Shown piece after piece: positions 26,610-37,150 of a DNA stretch of 64,000 nt. The position numbers and the translations under genes are program-made. Each line of letters begins with the position of its first letter. Positions within the stretch are counted from its first letter, which is position 1. The notes under the pieces were generated by a model. It worked only from the letters and a program-made list of their open reading frames with translations, was not told the DNA's origin and did no database searches. This DNA comes from Streptococcus anginosus (lineage in GTDB: Bacteria; Bacillota; Bacilli; Lactobacillales; Streptococcaceae), in NCBI RefSeq assembly GCF_001697145.1, contig NZ_CP012719.1, positions 1,398,501-1,462,500 of the forward strand. The letters are read 5' to 3'.

Positions 26610-27158
26610 TTGATTTGTATGGCACTAGGGACGCTCTTTAGAAGCGCTAGTACATTCTTGCAAGTGCTAATGGATCCTAACGAATATGATAAACTGCAGA
26701 CAAAACTTTTTCCTTCCTTTCAACGAATGAATATGGATATTCTATCTGTCGCTACAATCATCATTGGACTAGCAGGTTTGTATTTGTTAAAGAAGAACGC
26801 TATTTTGAATGTTTTTCATTTGGATAAAAAGACAGCGACTATTTTAGGTGTAGAAGTTGAAAAAGAGCAAAAAAAGATACTATGGGCAATTGTTTTGCTG
26901 ACTTCAACGACAATTGCTCTCGTTGGACCTATGATGTTCTTCGGCTTTATGATGTCCAATTTAGCCTATCTGTTAATCAAAGAATACCAACACAAATGGT
27001 TGTTCTCAGTAGCAATTTTACTCGGTTTTCTTTCTCTGACCACTGGGCAAATGCTGGTAGAGCGCGTCTTTCAGCTCCAAATCAATGTCAGCATGGTCAT
27101 TGAGCTTGTCGGAGGGCTATTCTTCTTTTATCTTTTAGCTAAGGAGGCAAAACGCTAG
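26610..27158 (+). pseudogene. FecCD permease 2, 3' half
   Basis: 182 residues continuing the permease: MALGTLFRSASTFLQVLMDPNEYD, then GPMMFFGFMMSNLAYLLIKE and two final helices. The frame is open upstream to the IS edge (RFYKLSFILLIC). Start TTG 26610 has no ribosome site. The terminal ribosome site for the next gene (AAGGAGG) lies inside it, so the ATPase may still be made if a transcript crosses the IS. Confidence 0.83.
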
Positions 27159-27159
27159 A

Positions 27160-27912
27160 ATGCAATTAAAAAATGTTGGCAAATCATTTGGAAATCAAGC
27201 AATCTTAGAAGATATTCAACTGAATATTTCACCGAGCAAATTCACCGCCTTTATTGGACCAAATGGTGCTGGAAAATCAACGCTGCTTTCTATTATGAGC
27301 CGTTTGCTCAAGAAAGATCAGGGGTTTCTCAGTATCAAGGGAAAAGAAATTGAAGCGTGGAACTCAAAAGAGCTCGCCAAAGAATTAACCATTTTAAAAC
27401 AAAAAATCAATTACCAATCTAAATTAACGGTTGAAGAATTGGTTTCTTTCGGTCGCTTTCCTTATAGTCAGGATCGTTTGACAAAAGAAGATTTCAAAAA
27501 AGTAGAGCAAGCACTTGAATATCTGGACATTCTTGATTTAAGAAACCGTTTTATTGATACACTCTCCGGAGGTCAATTGCAGCGCGTTTTTATCGCTATG
27601 GTGCTCACTCAAGACACTGATTTTATCCTTTTGGACGAGCCACTAAACAATCTAGATATTAAGCAAAGTATTTCTATGATGAAAATCTTGCGTTCTCTCG
27701 TTGATGACTTAGGAAAAACGATTATCATTGTCATTCATGACATCAATATTGCCAGTCAGTATGTTGATGAAATTGTCGCCTTTAAAGACGGAAAAGTCTT
27801 TTATCAAGGTACAACCAATCAGGTCATGAGAAAAGAAATTTTAGATCCATTGTATGAAATGGACATTACCCTTGGGGAAATCAATGGTAAAAAAGTTTGT
27901 ATTTACCTATAA
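27160..27912 (+). CDS. Iron-compound ABC transporter ATPase
   Basis: 250 residues of FepC/FhuC type. Walker A GPNGAGKST (about 34-42), signature LSGGQLQR, Walker B FILLDEPLNN and the switch histidine IHDINIA are intact. Powers import through the two FecCD permeases. It begins one base after the permease 2 stop, with AAGGAGG just upstream. Intact, but the disruption of permease 2 questions whether the importer works. Confidence 0.94.
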   Translation: MQLKNVGKSFGNQAILEDIQLNISPSKFTAFIGPNGAGKSTLLSIMSRLLKKDQGFLSIKGKEIEAWNSKELAKELTILKQKINYQSKLTVEELVSFGRFPYSQDRLTKEDFKKVEQALEYLDILDLRNRFIDTLSGGQLQRVFIAMVLTQDTDFILLDEPLNNLDIKQSISMMKILRSLVDDLGKTIIIVIHDINIASQYVDEIVAFKDGKVFYQGTTNQVMRKEILDPLYEMDITLGEINGKKVCIYL

Positions 27913-27935
27913 ATATTAATTTTGGAGGAATTTTA

Positions 27936-28910
27936 ATGAAAAAGAATACAAAAACACTACTTCTATCTCTCTTCGCAGCTGTTGCAGTTGTGCTACTCGC
28001 TGCTTGCAGCGACAATAAACAGTCCAATTCAAAAACGACAAACTCTTCATCTGCTTCTAGTGAAGTCACTATCAAAACAGCAAATGGAGATGTGAAAGTC
28101 CCTACCAACCCTAAAAAAATTGTAACACTAGATTTAGGTGCAGCTGATACCATTCGTGCTTTAGGTAAAGAAAGCAGCATTGTCGGTATGCCAAAGAAAA
28201 CTCTTCCTACTTACTTAAAAAATTTACCAAGTAGCATTAAAAATGTAGGTAACATGAAAGAACCAGATATGGAAGCTATCGCAGCTTTAAAACCAGACTT
28301 GATTATTGCTTCTGGTCGTACAGCTCAATATGTCAAGAAACTCAAGGAAATTGCCCCTACTGTATTATTCCAAACAGACAACAAAGACTACTGGGGTTCT
28401 ACCAAGAAAAACATCCTTTCTTTAGCAAGTATCTTTGGAGAAGACGGAACAAAAAAAGCTAAAAGTGAATTAGCTACATTAGATAAAGAAATTCAAAGTG
28501 TTGCAAGTGCAAATGAAAAGTCAAGCAAAAAATCCTTAACACTCATGTTGAATGAAGGCGCAATGTCCGTTTTCGGAGCTAAATCACGTTTTTCTTTTCT
28601 TTACAGCACTTTGAAGTTCAAACCAACAGATGCTAAAATTAAGGAATCAAGACATGGACAAGAAGTCAGCTTTGAAAGTATCAAACAAATCAATCCAGAC
28701 ATTATCTTTGTTCTGAACCGCACTCTTGCTATCGGTGGGGACAATTCGGCCAATAAAGACTTACTGAATAACTCACTGATCCAAGAAACAAATGCAGCTA
28801 AAAATAAAACTATTGTAAACTTGACATCTGACCTTTGGTACCTCAGCGGAGGCGGACTCGAATCAACAAAATTGATGATTGAAGATGTAAAAAATGTAGC
28901 TGGGAAATAA
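27936..28910 (+). CDS. Iron-compound ABC transporter substrate-binding lipoprotein
   Basis: 324 residues from ATG 27936 (ribosome site GGAGG); an upstream in-frame start lies inside the ATPase gene. The signal peptide ends in a lipobox LLAAC, so the mature protein is lipid-anchored outside the membrane. PF01497-type receptor: KKIVTLDLGAADTIRALG, PDLIIASGRTAQYVKKL. Similar to FatB/CeuE receptors for catecholate-type siderophores; the ligand is inferred. Last gene of the operon. Confidence 0.93.
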   Translation: MKKNTKTLLLSLFAAVAVVLLAACSDNKQSNSKTTNSSSASSEVTIKTANGDVKVPTNPKKIVTLDLGAADTIRALGKESSIVGMPKKTLPTYLKNLPSSIKNVGNMKEPDMEAIAALKPDLIIASGRTAQYVKKLKEIAPTVLFQTDNKDYWGSTKKNILSLASIFGEDGTKKAKSELATLDKEIQSVASANEKSSKKSLTLMLNEGAMSVFGAKSRFSFLYSTLKFKPTDAKIKESRHGQEVSFESIKQINPDIIFVLNRTLAIGGDNSANKDLLNNSLIQETNAAKNKTIVNLTSDLWYLSGGGLESTKLMIEDVKNVAGK

Positions 28911-28912
28911 TA

Positions 28913-28962
28913 TAAAAGAGCTGAAGAAAACCTTAAATGGATTTCCTTCAGCTCTTTTATTG
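28913..28962 (+). terminator. Terminator of the iron-compound importer operon
   Basis: TAAAAGAGCTGAAG (28913-28926) and its perfect complement (28946-28959), 14-bp stem, loop of 19, T-rich end. Confidence 0.9.
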
Positions 28963-28983
28963 TCCCCAACTTCTAATCATCTT

Positions 28984-29703
28984 CTACCGCGAAACCATCA
29001 TTGTGATGAAATGATGTTCTAAAATTCCCTCATTTCCAAATAAAACTCCGTGGAGAACACCGCCATAGACAGCTCCGCCATCCATACCAATTTTTTGATC
29101 CTGCGTTTGCCAAAGGCGACTTGTCCCAGGCATCTCAGAAAAAAGATAAAAAGTCGGAGTATGCCCAAATACAATTATTTTCCCTGTTTGATTGAGACCT
29201 TGATGAAAGGGCTCACGTATCCAAACTTTTTGATAATCGCTTGTTTCATGCCAATCTTTTAAAGTTAAGTCAACTCCAGCGTGTACAAAAATATAGTTAT
29301 CTGTTTCAACAAAGAAAGGCATCTGACGAATAAAAGACACGAGGTCTGGCGCCTCTTCCGACACGCGCTTTGCGTCTTCAACTCCATCAACAGGAGTATC
29401 TAAAGGTCGCCCCAAAATGGAATTGATTGTTGTATCTCCGCCATTGCGACGATAATGAGCATAGCCGCTCTCAGGATTGTCCAACCAAGTTAAAAACATG
29501 TATTCGTGATTCCCAGAAATACAAATCGCTCCTTGCTTTTCAACAAGTTCTTTCACACGCTCCAAAACAGCGCGGCTATCTTCCCCACGGTCAATCAAAT
29601 CCCCTAAAAAGATGAGTTGGCTTTCTCCATCCCATTTTTTGAGTAATTCTTTTAGCATTTTTGCTTTTCCATGTACGTCACCAATTACAAAATAATTTGT
29701 CAT
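28984..29703 (-). CDS. Metallophosphoesterase (PrpE/diadenosine tetraphosphatase type)
   Basis: 239 residues with the calcineurin-like motifs GDVHG (near residue 8), GDLIDRG and GNHEYM, which bind two metals. A protein phosphatase or Ap4A hydrolase is likely. ATG 29703 follows AGGAGG; an upstream in-frame start does not. Co-directional with recN downstream. Confidence 0.9.
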   Translation of the reverse strand: MTNYFVIGDVHGKAKMLKELLKKWDGESQLIFLGDLIDRGEDSRAVLERVKELVEKQGAICISGNHEYMFLTWLDNPESGYAHYRRNGGDTTINSILGRPLDTPVDGVEDAKRVSEEAPDLVSFIRQMPFFVETDNYIFVHAGVDLTLKDWHETSDYQKVWIREPFHQGLNQTGKIIVFGHTPTFYLFSEMPGTSRLWQTQDQKIGMDGGAVYGGVLHGVLFGNEGILEHHFITMMVSR

Positions 29704-29749
29704 GATTACCTCCTGATAACAACTCATTTAGCACAAGCCAAAAGGTGTT

Positions 29750-31408
29750 TCATTTTTTCAAGAGCTCTCTAGCCTGCGTGAGGGCTGCTTGGGTAACATT
29801 TTCACCCGCCAACATTTTGGCAATTTCTTCGACACGCTCCTCATCTGATAACAAGCGAACAATTGAAACAGTCGAATGTTCATCAGATATTTTCTCAATG
29901 AAAAATTGATAATCCGCAATGGCAATCACTTGTGGCAAGTGCGAAATTGCGAGGACTTGTCCGTTTGAGCCAATTTTATGAATCTTTTGAGCAATAGCTT
30001 GTGCAACACGTCCCGATACGCCTGTGTCCACTTCATCAAAGACAATGCTAGTCTTGCCTTCCTTACGAGAAAAAGCAGATTTGATTGCCAACATCAAACG
30101 AGACAATTCACCTCCTGAAGCAACCTTAACGAGCGGTTTGTAATCTTCACCGGGATTGGTCGAAATATAAAATTCAACGTGTTCATTTCCTTCACGACTA
30201 AATTTTCCTTTGGTAAATTGAACTCGAAAATTCGCCTTTTCCATATAGAGGTCTTGCAGTTCTTGCTGAATCTCTGCTTCTAACTGCTGGGCTAATTCGT
30301 GCCGAGCCTGACTAAGACTGCTTGCTAGAGAAACCAAGTCTTTTTCCAGCTTTTTCAGCTCTTTGTCCAAATCATCTGATGAAAGATTTTTCCCAGTAAG
30401 TAGAGCATATTCGTTAGAAATCTGCTCAAAATAAGCTAGGACATCATCTACTTGACCGCCGTATTTGCGAGTAATACTATAGATTAAATCTAGGCGATTT
30501 TCTACTTCTAAGAGACGGCCACCATCAAAATCCAAGTCTTCTAGAATATCCTCCAAACGCTTTGTCACATCTTCCAACACATAGTAAGATTCAGAAAGGT
30601 TGGTCGCAATTTCTTTGTAAGTGGCGTCGTAGTCTTCAATAGCTTCCATGTCATTCATGGCAGATCGAACATTTGCTAAACTAGAAAATTCTTCATCATC
30701 CAGCATGGCATAAGCATTGGTCAAAGTGTCCGCAATCTGCTTATGATTGAGCAACTTATCACGTTCTTGATTTAAAGCTAAATCTTCACCTGCTTTTAAA
30801 TTAGCTGCTTCAATCTCTGCAATCTGATATTCCAGCATGTCAATCCGCGCTTTATTTTCTTCTTGATTCTTTTGAATCGTCAAGACCTGCTTGCGCAACT
30901 GACGATACTGGTCAAAAATCTGTTGATAATCCGCTTTGAGCTTGAAAAATGCGTCATCTCCAAACTCGTCCAACATGGCAATATGCAGCTGCGGTCGCAT
31001 GAGTTCTTCTTGGTCGTGCTGACCGTGAATATCCACCAAATGCTGTCCAACGGCTCGCAAGACAGACAAATTAACCATTTGACCATTAATACGACTGACA
31101 CTACGTCCATTTTGAAAAATTTCCCGCCGAATAATCAGCTCCTCTGTCATATCAAGTCCTTGCTGCTCAAAAATTTCAACCAAAGCCTTACTCTGCTCAA
31201 TTGCAAAAAGCCCTTCAATCTCTGTTTTTGATGCACCGTGACGAATCACATCTGTTGTCGCGCGGCTTCCTAGCATCATGTTCATAGCATCAATGATAAT
31301 AGACTTTCCGGCCCCTGTTTCACCTGTCAAAACAGTCATGCCTTGCTCAAAATTGAGGGAAATCTCTTCAATAATTGCAAAATTTTTAATGGAAATTTCA
31401 AGTAACAT
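29750..31408 (-). CDS. recN: DNA repair protein RecN
   Basis: 552 residues, SMC-like. Walker A GETGAGKSIIIDAM near residue 30, a long central coiled coil (about 155-370), and C-terminal ASGGELSRLMLAIK signature with Walker B SIVFDEVDTG. Acts early in double-strand break repair. It lies in the conserved Firmicute set argR-recN with tlyA, ispA, xseA and xseB. Confidence 0.97.
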   Translation of the reverse strand: MLLEISIKNFAIIEEISLNFEQGMTVLTGETGAGKSIIIDAMNMMLGSRATTDVIRHGASKTEIEGLFAIEQSKALVEIFEQQGLDMTEELIIRREIFQNGRSVSRINGQMVNLSVLRAVGQHLVDIHGQHDQEELMRPQLHIAMLDEFGDDAFFKLKADYQQIFDQYRQLRKQVLTIQKNQEENKARIDMLEYQIAEIEAANLKAGEDLALNQERDKLLNHKQIADTLTNAYAMLDDEEFSSLANVRSAMNDMEAIEDYDATYKEIATNLSESYYVLEDVTKRLEDILEDLDFDGGRLLEVENRLDLIYSITRKYGGQVDDVLAYFEQISNEYALLTGKNLSSDDLDKELKKLEKDLVSLASSLSQARHELAQQLEAEIQQELQDLYMEKANFRVQFTKGKFSREGNEHVEFYISTNPGEDYKPLVKVASGGELSRLMLAIKSAFSRKEGKTSIVFDEVDTGVSGRVAQAIAQKIHKIGSNGQVLAISHLPQVIAIADYQFFIEKISDEHSTVSIVRLLSDEERVEEIAKMLAGENVTQAALTQARELLKK

Positions 31409-31415
31409 AGGCTAT

Positions 31416-31847
31416 CTACCAATTCCTGATTTGTTCCAATACCTGATGAGCCATTTCTTCACTACGGAAAATAAGGAGAATCGTGTCATCATCGGCTAAA
31501 ATACTAAAAATGTCATTAGAGAAATCTTCTACAATTTGTCGCTTCACAAAAGCTGTGCTTCCAGGAACAAGATTGAGATTGATCATATTTCCCAATAGCT
31601 CAAACTTTAAGATATTATTGTCTGCTAACTTCAAACTCGTACTAGCTGATTTCGGTAGTTCATAAATATAAGTGTTATTTTTCAGCGGAATTTTGACAAT
31701 GCCCAATTCTTTAATATCACGCGAAACAGTTGCCTGTGTTGCTGTAATTCCTGATTTCTTCAAATATTCTACAATTGCTTCTTGTGTTCCAACTTCATAG
31801 TCCGACACAAAATGTCTAATTTTTTCTAATCTTTCCTTTTTATTCAT
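31416..31847 (-). CDS. argR: ArgR-family arginine repressor
   Basis: 143 residues. N-terminal winged helix (RLEKIRHFVSDYEVGTQEAIVEYL, ATQATVSRDIKELGIVK) and C-terminal arginine-binding domain. Streptococci have several ArgR-like proteins (ArgR, AhrC, ArcR); this genomic place beside recN is the common one for ArgR/AhrC. Its start overlaps the tlyA end by eight bases. Confidence 0.93.
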   Translation of the reverse strand: MNKKERLEKIRHFVSDYEVGTQEAIVEYLKKSGITATQATVSRDIKELGIVKIPLKNNTYIYELPKSASTSLKLADNNILKFELLGNMINLNLVPGSTAFVKRQIVEDFSNDIFSILADDDTILLIFRSEEMAHQVLEQIRNW

Positions 31848-32655
31848 CTTTAAATTCCTTATGTGCTGTCTCTACGACCGTTGTAATCATTGTTTTTACT
31901 AGATTTTCTGGGTGAGAACTTTTTTCTAAATAGGCTAAAAATTCCACATTCCCATGCCCGCCTTGAATAGGGGAGAAATCCAGACCTTGGACAGAAAATC
32001 CGGCTTCAACCATAAAGTCCGTTACTTTTTCTAAAACTGCTTGATGCACTTTTTTATCTTTCACAATCCCATTTTTGCCAATCTGCTCTCTTCCTGCTTC
32101 AAACTGAGGTTTGATGAGAGCCACAACTTTTCCATTTTCAGCCAAAATCTTATACAGAGCTGGCAAAATGAGACCAAGCGAGATAAAACTGACATCAATG
32201 GAGGCAAAGCTAGGTGTCTCCTCAAAATCAGCTGCCTTGGCATAACGAAAATTAAACTGCTCCATGCTGATGACGCGTTCATCTTGCCGGAGTTTCCATG
32301 CCAGTTGATTGGTGCCGACATCTACTGCATAGACTTGCCTTGCTCCATTTTGCAGCATGACGTCCGTAAACCCACCCGTTGATGCCCCAATGTCCAACGT
32401 AACCTGATTTTCAACTGAAATCTCAAAAACCTGCAAAGCCTTTTCTAATTTTAAGCCACCACGGCTAACATATTTGAGCTTTTCGCCTTTGAGCTTCAAC
32501 TCAATAGTCTCATCAACTTTCTCGCCAGGTTTATCGAAACGCTCACCATTCACAACAGCAACGACTAAGCCCGCCATCACACCGCGCTTGGCCTGTTCTC
32601 TTGTTTCAAAAAGCCCTTGCTTATAAGCTAGAACATCTACTCTTTCTTTCGTCAT
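31840..32655 (-). CDS. tlyA: TlyA-family 2'-O-ribose rRNA methyltransferase/hemolysin
   Basis: 271 residues. N-terminal S4 RNA-binding domain ([25 protein letters not shown]), then FtsJ-like Rossmann domain with DIGASTGGFTDVML and IDVSFISL. It likely methylates rRNA. Translationally linked: overlaps ispA by 35 bases and argR by eight. Confidence 0.93.
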   Translation of the reverse strand: MTKERVDVLAYKQGLFETREQAKRGVMAGLVVAVVNGERFDKPGEKVDETIELKLKGEKLKYVSRGGLKLEKALQVFEISVENQVTLDIGASTGGFTDVMLQNGARQVYAVDVGTNQLAWKLRQDERVISMEQFNFRYAKAADFEETPSFASIDVSFISLGLILPALYKILAENGKVVALIKPQFEAGREQIGKNGIVKDKKVHQAVLEKVTDFMVEAGFSVQGLDFSPIQGGHGNVEFLAYLEKSSHPENLVKTMITTVVETAHKEFKDE

Positions 32656-33523
32656 TGAGTTTTAAACTTTCTATTATCTTTCTGATAGCCACGCCTGAAA
32701 AAGCAAGCTCTGTTTCTACTTCTGCCAATAAATGCTCTGTTTCCTCTAGCTGTTCTTCAAAGAATCTCTTTGCTCCATTCAAACCCAAAATAGCTGGATA
32801 GGTGGCTTTCTCTGCTGCCACATCTTTCTGCGGTGTCTTGCCCAAGTCTTCAAAGTTTGCTGTGATATCTAAAATATCATCTCGCACCTGAAAAGCTAGT
32901 CCCAGCAGCTGACCTATTGCTTTCAATTTTTCCTGCTGTGATTCTCCTACTTCAGCAATCAAACCCGCAGCAATAAAAGGATAGGTCAGGAGTTTACCAG
33001 TTTTATTGGCATGAATGGTCTGTAGCTCTGCTAAACTGATGTCCTTTCCTTCGCCCTGCATATCAAGGACTTGACCTCCGACCATACCAAAAGTTCCAGC
33101 CGCTAACGACAATTCTGCGATTAAGTTTACCTTGATTTGACTAGGTAGTGCCGCTTCTGCGATCAAGGCATAAGAATCTAAAAAGAGAGAATCTCCTGCT
33201 AAAATAGCCATTGCTTCGCCAAATTTCTTGTGGCTGGTCAAGCGACCACGACGATAATCATCATCGTCCATAGCCGGCAAATCATCATGAATCAAGCTAC
33301 CTGTATGAATCATTTCAAGCGCTGCTGCCACTTGGAAATGTGCTTCTGTCAGTTCCATTCCTAGACCTTCTAATAATTCCAAAAGCAAAAGAGGACGAAT
33401 TCGCTTACCGCCTGCATTAACAGAATAGAGGATTGCTTCTATCAAATCAGCAGATACTGCTTTTTGGGCATAAAAAGTCTCAATAGCTTGCCCAATTCTA
33501 GCTAATTTTTCGTCTTGTTTCAT
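32621..33523 (-). CDS. ispA: Geranyl/farnesyl diphosphate synthase
   Basis: 300 residues of the trans-isoprenyl synthase family. First Asp-rich motif [10 protein letters not shown] (around residue 80), second DDILD (around 217), plus GGKRIRPLL near residue 37. Makes C15 precursor for undecaprenyl phosphate. Starts four bases into the xseB stop region and overlaps tlyA, so it belongs to the xseA-xseB-ispA-tlyA-argR-recN operon. Confidence 0.95.
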   Translation of the reverse strand: MKQDEKLARIGQAIETFYAQKAVSADLIEAILYSVNAGGKRIRPLLLLELLEGLGMELTEAHFQVAAALEMIHTGSLIHDDLPAMDDDDYRRGRLTSHKKFGEAMAILAGDSLFLDSYALIAEAALPSQIKVNLIAELSLAAGTFGMVGGQVLDMQGEGKDISLAELQTIHANKTGKLLTYPFIAAGLIAEVGESQQEKLKAIGQLLGLAFQVRDDILDITANFEDLGKTPQKDVAAEKATYPAILGLNGAKRFFEEQLEETEHLLAEVETELAFSGVAIRKIIESLKLNDERKSRCSSL

Positions 33524-33732
33524 TCCATTTCCGTTTCTGTGCCATCAGCCTGCATAACTTTTACTAGCGTTTTTTCTGCCTGATCTAGTGTTTTTTGCAA
33601 TTCTTTTGAAAGTTGCATCCCCTTTTGAAACTCAGAAATTGCTTCTTCCAAAGCCACGTCTCCGTTCTCTAACTTCTGTACAATAACTTCTAAATCTGCT
33701 AAATTTTCTTCAAATTTCTTTTCTTTCGACAT
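33520..33732 (-). CDS. xseB: Exodeoxyribonuclease VII small subunit
   Basis: 70 residues with the complete family pattern ([33 protein letters not shown]), two helices forming a hairpin. Small subunit of the single-strand exonuclease. Overlaps xseA by 23 bases and ispA by four. Confidence 0.97.
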   Translation of the reverse strand: MSKEKKFEENLADLEVIVQKLENGDVALEEAISEFQKGMQLSKELQKTLDQAEKTLVKVMQADGTETEME

Positions 33733-35050
33733 CTTTTACCTCAACTTCTATTTGACCATCTCGCATCAAAATGGTTAATTGATCTTTTTTATTGACTTTC
33801 TCAATAGATTCTAACACCTGTTCATCTTTTTTGACAATAGCATAACCCCGAGCCACAATTCGGCTAGTATCCAGCATGAGCAAAGCATCAGACAGACGCT
33901 TGACTTCAGCCACTTTATGATCATAAACGACTGCCATATTGCTGCGCAGAAGCCGTTCCAACTGAGCTACACGCTCTTGACAAATCTGAACCTGCCTTAA
34001 GGGAGCTAGAGCCTCCAAACGATGTTGTAAAAGCCTTACTCGTTGCACTTCCTCGTTATAATATTCGCGAATTTTTTGCTTGAGCCGTAAATTTAGTTGA
34101 TCTAATTTTTGCAGGTAGCTATCATATAGTCGTTCTGGTTGTCGAAAAATGACAGACTGACTCAGCTTAGCTAGTCGCTCACGATTGTAAGTAAGACGAT
34201 TAGACATGGCGGCTGCTAACCGATTTTGTTGCTGCTGCAAGTGTGCTAGGAGATCCAACTTTGTTACAGGTGTTGCTAATTCCGCAGCCGCTGTCGGCGT
34301 TGCAGCCCGTCTATCCGCAACAAAATCTGCCAAGGTCGTATCCGTTTCATGCCCTACACTCGAAATAATCGGAATGTGAGATTCAAAAATTGCACGGACA
34401 ACCACTTCCTCATTAAACGCCCAGAGATCTTCAATTGAGCCACCACCTCGACCGATAATAAGGACATCTAAATCATTTCGCTCATTAGCACGACGAATAT
34501 TTTCAGCTACTTCAGCAGACGCTCCTTCGCCTTGCACCTTCGTCGGATAAAGAATTATCTCAACTCCCGAAAAACGACGGCTGACAGTCGTTATAATATC
34601 GCGAATCACTGCACCACTAGGACTGGTCACTACTCCAATTTTCTTTGGAAATTGCGGTAAAGCTTGCTTAAAGCGCTCCTCAAAAAGCCCTTCCTCGCCT
34701 AGCTTTTTCTTGAGCTGCTCAAACTGAATTGCCAAAGCTCCGATACCGTCTGGCTCCGCTTTTTCAATGATAATAGAATAAGATCCACTTGGTTCATAGA
34801 GTTGAACACGACCGATGACATTAATCTTCATACCCTCTTCCAAGTCAAAACCTAACTTCTTATAAACACCACCCCAAATTGTTGCCTGAATGACTGCTTT
34901 TTCATCTTTGAGAGAGAAATATTGGTGATTAGGTCGCCTACGAAAATTAGAAACTTGCCCCGTCAGATAAACTCGTTCTAAATAAGGATCTTTATCAAAC
35001 TTTAATTTTAAGTATTTGGTCAAGGTTGACACGGATAAATACTCAGACAT
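33710..35050 (-). CDS. xseA: Exodeoxyribonuclease VII large subunit
   Basis: 446 residues. N-terminal OB fold ([24 protein letters not shown]), catalytic domain with [14 protein letters not shown] and [14 protein letters not shown], then a long coiled coil. Degrades single-stranded DNA to oligonucleotides. Head of the six-gene repair operon; ribosome site GGAGAGG. Confidence 0.97.
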   Translation of the reverse strand: MSEYLSVSTLTKYLKLKFDKDPYLERVYLTGQVSNFRRRPNHQYFSLKDEKAVIQATIWGGVYKKLGFDLEEGMKINVIGRVQLYEPSGSYSIIIEKAEPDGIGALAIQFEQLKKKLGEEGLFEERFKQALPQFPKKIGVVTSPSGAVIRDIITTVSRRFSGVEIILYPTKVQGEGASAEVAENIRRANERNDLDVLIIGRGGGSIEDLWAFNEEVVVRAIFESHIPIISSVGHETDTTLADFVADRRAATPTAAAELATPVTKLDLLAHLQQQQNRLAAAMSNRLTYNRERLAKLSQSVIFRQPERLYDSYLQKLDQLNLRLKQKIREYYNEEVQRVRLLQHRLEALAPLRQVQICQERVAQLERLLRSNMAVVYDHKVAEVKRLSDALLMLDTSRIVARGYAIVKKDEQVLESIEKVNKKDQLTILMRDGQIEVEVKDVERKEI

Positions 35051-35177
35051 TCCTCTCCTTTCATTTCCTGTAATGCTTCTTTATTCATAATTTTTATTAT
35101 ACCAAACAATCTATAAAAAATCATTTCCAGCCCTCAACGAAAAAGGAAAGACTAGTTTCCCATATCTTAAGCAGAGC

Positions 35178-35982
35178 CTAGCCCAACAAACTTGCCAAAA
35201 TATACAAAAGATAGATATGCACAGGATAAAAAATGTAGAAAAACAACTTCATACCACGCCCCTTTTCACCATTGTAAAAATACATTGGAACAATCGCAAA
35301 AACCATCATCCATTGTACAGACATTGGATCTGTCAGATGCACAAATAAAGAGACTAGTGCTAATATCACCATTTGTGCTATGCAGTGTCTGCGGAAAATA
35401 TAAAAGAGAAGACCAGGGTAAACCATGATATACCCTCCTTCAACCACGAGAATGTTCGGAATAGCCATGATAAAAAAGGAAATAATCTGAACCATAAGAG
35501 ATGGTACATTCTCACTCGTTAGATAACTCGATAAAAACAAGACCGGCAGAGCCAGAAGAATCGGCAAAAAAAAGCCCTAGCCCTTTCCAAAATGGACGAA
35601 CTTTCTTTTCCTTCACCCCTTCAACCATCAAATCCCAAGCACAGATAGATATGCCTGCTAGGAAAAAGGCGCCAAAAGCATTATTCGCCAGCCAAACTTT
35701 ACCATTAGTGAAAAAGTGACTGACAATCATGTTCCCAATAATCATAAACCATGTCATAAAGAGCAACCGTTTCAAATAAGCTTTTCGATTATGCGTATAA
35801 TAAAAACTATCAGCTGCCAGAAACATAAAAAGAGGAAAAACTACGCGTCCTAGCATTGTTAGCCATATCGGAGCACCAGAAGCACTAAACATTTCGTGGA
35901 TATGATCTAAAAACATAAGACAAATAGCTAAAAATTTCAAGTTCGTTGCATTTGACACTTTCTTTAAAGATTGTAACATCAT
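35178..35982 (-). pseudogene. TraX-family membrane protein gene, frameshifted at an 8-base homopolymer
   Basis: The first part (ATG 35982, LKFLAICLMFLDHIHEMF, several helices) and the last part ([15 protein letters not shown] to the end) are both TraX-like, but they lie in different frames. The switch is at eight A on the forward strand (35566-35573), where one added or lost base would restore a protein of about 265 residues. TraX-type proteins are membrane acyltransferase-like. A real frameshift, a phase-variable tract or a base-calling error are all possible. Confidence 0.82.
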
Positions 35983-36292
35983 AAAATCTCTATTTCATTT
36001 TTTTCAACAAGCATTATCTTATCGAAAATTTCCCGTTCTTTCCATTACATAAACTTACATTTTCAGAAAGAAAAGTGACATTTTTGTAAGGCAAAAAAAT
36101 AAAGTCAAGATAAGAAATCTCAACCTCATTAAATACAATGGTTTTTCATAAGATAGTGGATATTGAAAAAGATTATTCTTCCTTTCAACTTGTAGTTAAG
36201 CCTCATGAGCTAAATATCAAATTCATTACTCCAATAAGCAGACAAGAAGAGCTAAATTTTCTAATTTTTAAATGCTTCTGCAGACTTTTTCA
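35983..36292. other. Intergenic region between the TraX gene and the NAD(P)HX dehydratase gene
   Basis: About 310 A/T-rich bases. It should contain the leftward TraX promoter (TTGCC/TTATTT-like boxes near 36080-36100 reverse). Reading frames here are short and uncoded by any ribosome site. No repeat or strong hairpin seen. Confidence 0.35.
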
Positions 36293-37150
36293 TTATAACA
36301 TATTTTCATTTTTAGCTAGCTTCTTCATCCACTTAGGGATTTCTTTGCTGATTTCTGTTGGCAAGACTACATAGTTTTCTTTACTTAACTCCTCAGCAAT
36401 GGCTGAATGCAGATAGACTGCGGCAGTTACACGTTCCAGTAAAGAACTACTATTGAACTGCCCTACAAAGCCTGCAATCATGCCTGCAAGAGTATCTCCC
36501 ATGCCACCCGTTGCTTGATAAGGGCCGCCTATGTTCAGTTGGAAATAATCTGCATTTCCACTTTGGAAAATAATCGTTCCGTGCTTCTTTTGAACAACGA
36601 TAGTTCCAACAGGAAAGGAATTAACAGCTTCTTGGCTTTTTTCAACCGTTTGCTCAGCTATCTTTAGTCCGCTCAACCGCTCCCACTCTTTTTGATGCGG
36701 GGTAAAAATCATCTGCGCTTTCGAAAATGGTAGAGTTTCTTGGCTAAAGAGGGAAATAGCCCCACCGTCCATGATGAAGACTTGATGTTCACTGACCAGT
36801 TCCACTATCAACCGCAAAGTGGCTTTTTCAAGTTTACTTTCAGCTAAACCTGGTCCAATCAATACTACATCTGCTTTTTGGACTTGCTCGGTCAATAGCT
36901 TTTTATCTTGTACATCAAAAGCCATTGCTTCTGGTAAATGAGCATGGAGAGCTGCGATATTTTCCCTATCCGTCGCAACCGTCACTAGACCAGCTCCGCT
37001 ATGAACTGCCGCTAAAGCTGCCATGATAATCGCTCCACCAAAAGGATACGTCCCGCCAATCAACAACAAACGACCGTAATCTCCCTTGTGACTATTGAGC
37101 GCACGTGGCTGAACGACCTTTTCCAATAATGTACAATTGACCATTTCCAT
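36293..37150 (-). CDS. nnrD: ADP-dependent NAD(P)HX dehydratase
   Basis: About 285 residues. YjeF C-terminal/ribokinase-like fold with HKGDYGRLLLIGGT near the start, GPGLAESKLE, FTPHQKEWERL and the GGMGDTLAGMIAGF substrate loop. Repairs hydrated NAD(P)H in the cytoplasm. The ATG at 37150 follows AAGGAG; the earlier in-frame ATG is upstream of that site. Confidence 0.92.
   Translation of the reverse strand: MEMVNCTLLEKVVQPRALNSHKGDYGRLLLIGGTYPFGGAIIMAALAAVHSGAGLVTVATDRENIAALHAHLPEAMAFDVQDKKLLTEQVQKADVVLIGPGLAESKLEKATLRLIVELVSEHQVFIMDGGAISLFSQETLPFSKAQMIFTPHQKEWERLSGLKIAEQTVEKSQEAVNSFPVGTIVVQKKHGTIIFQSGNADYFQLNIGGPYQATGGMGDTLAGMIAGFVGQFNSSSLLERVTAAVYLHSAIAEELSKENYVVLPTEISKEIPKWMKKLAKNENML

Noticed and set aside
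36138..36374. 78-codon frame in the gap before nnrD
   Set aside because: No ribosome site, no similarity; A/T-rich intergenic DNA overlapping the nnrD end.
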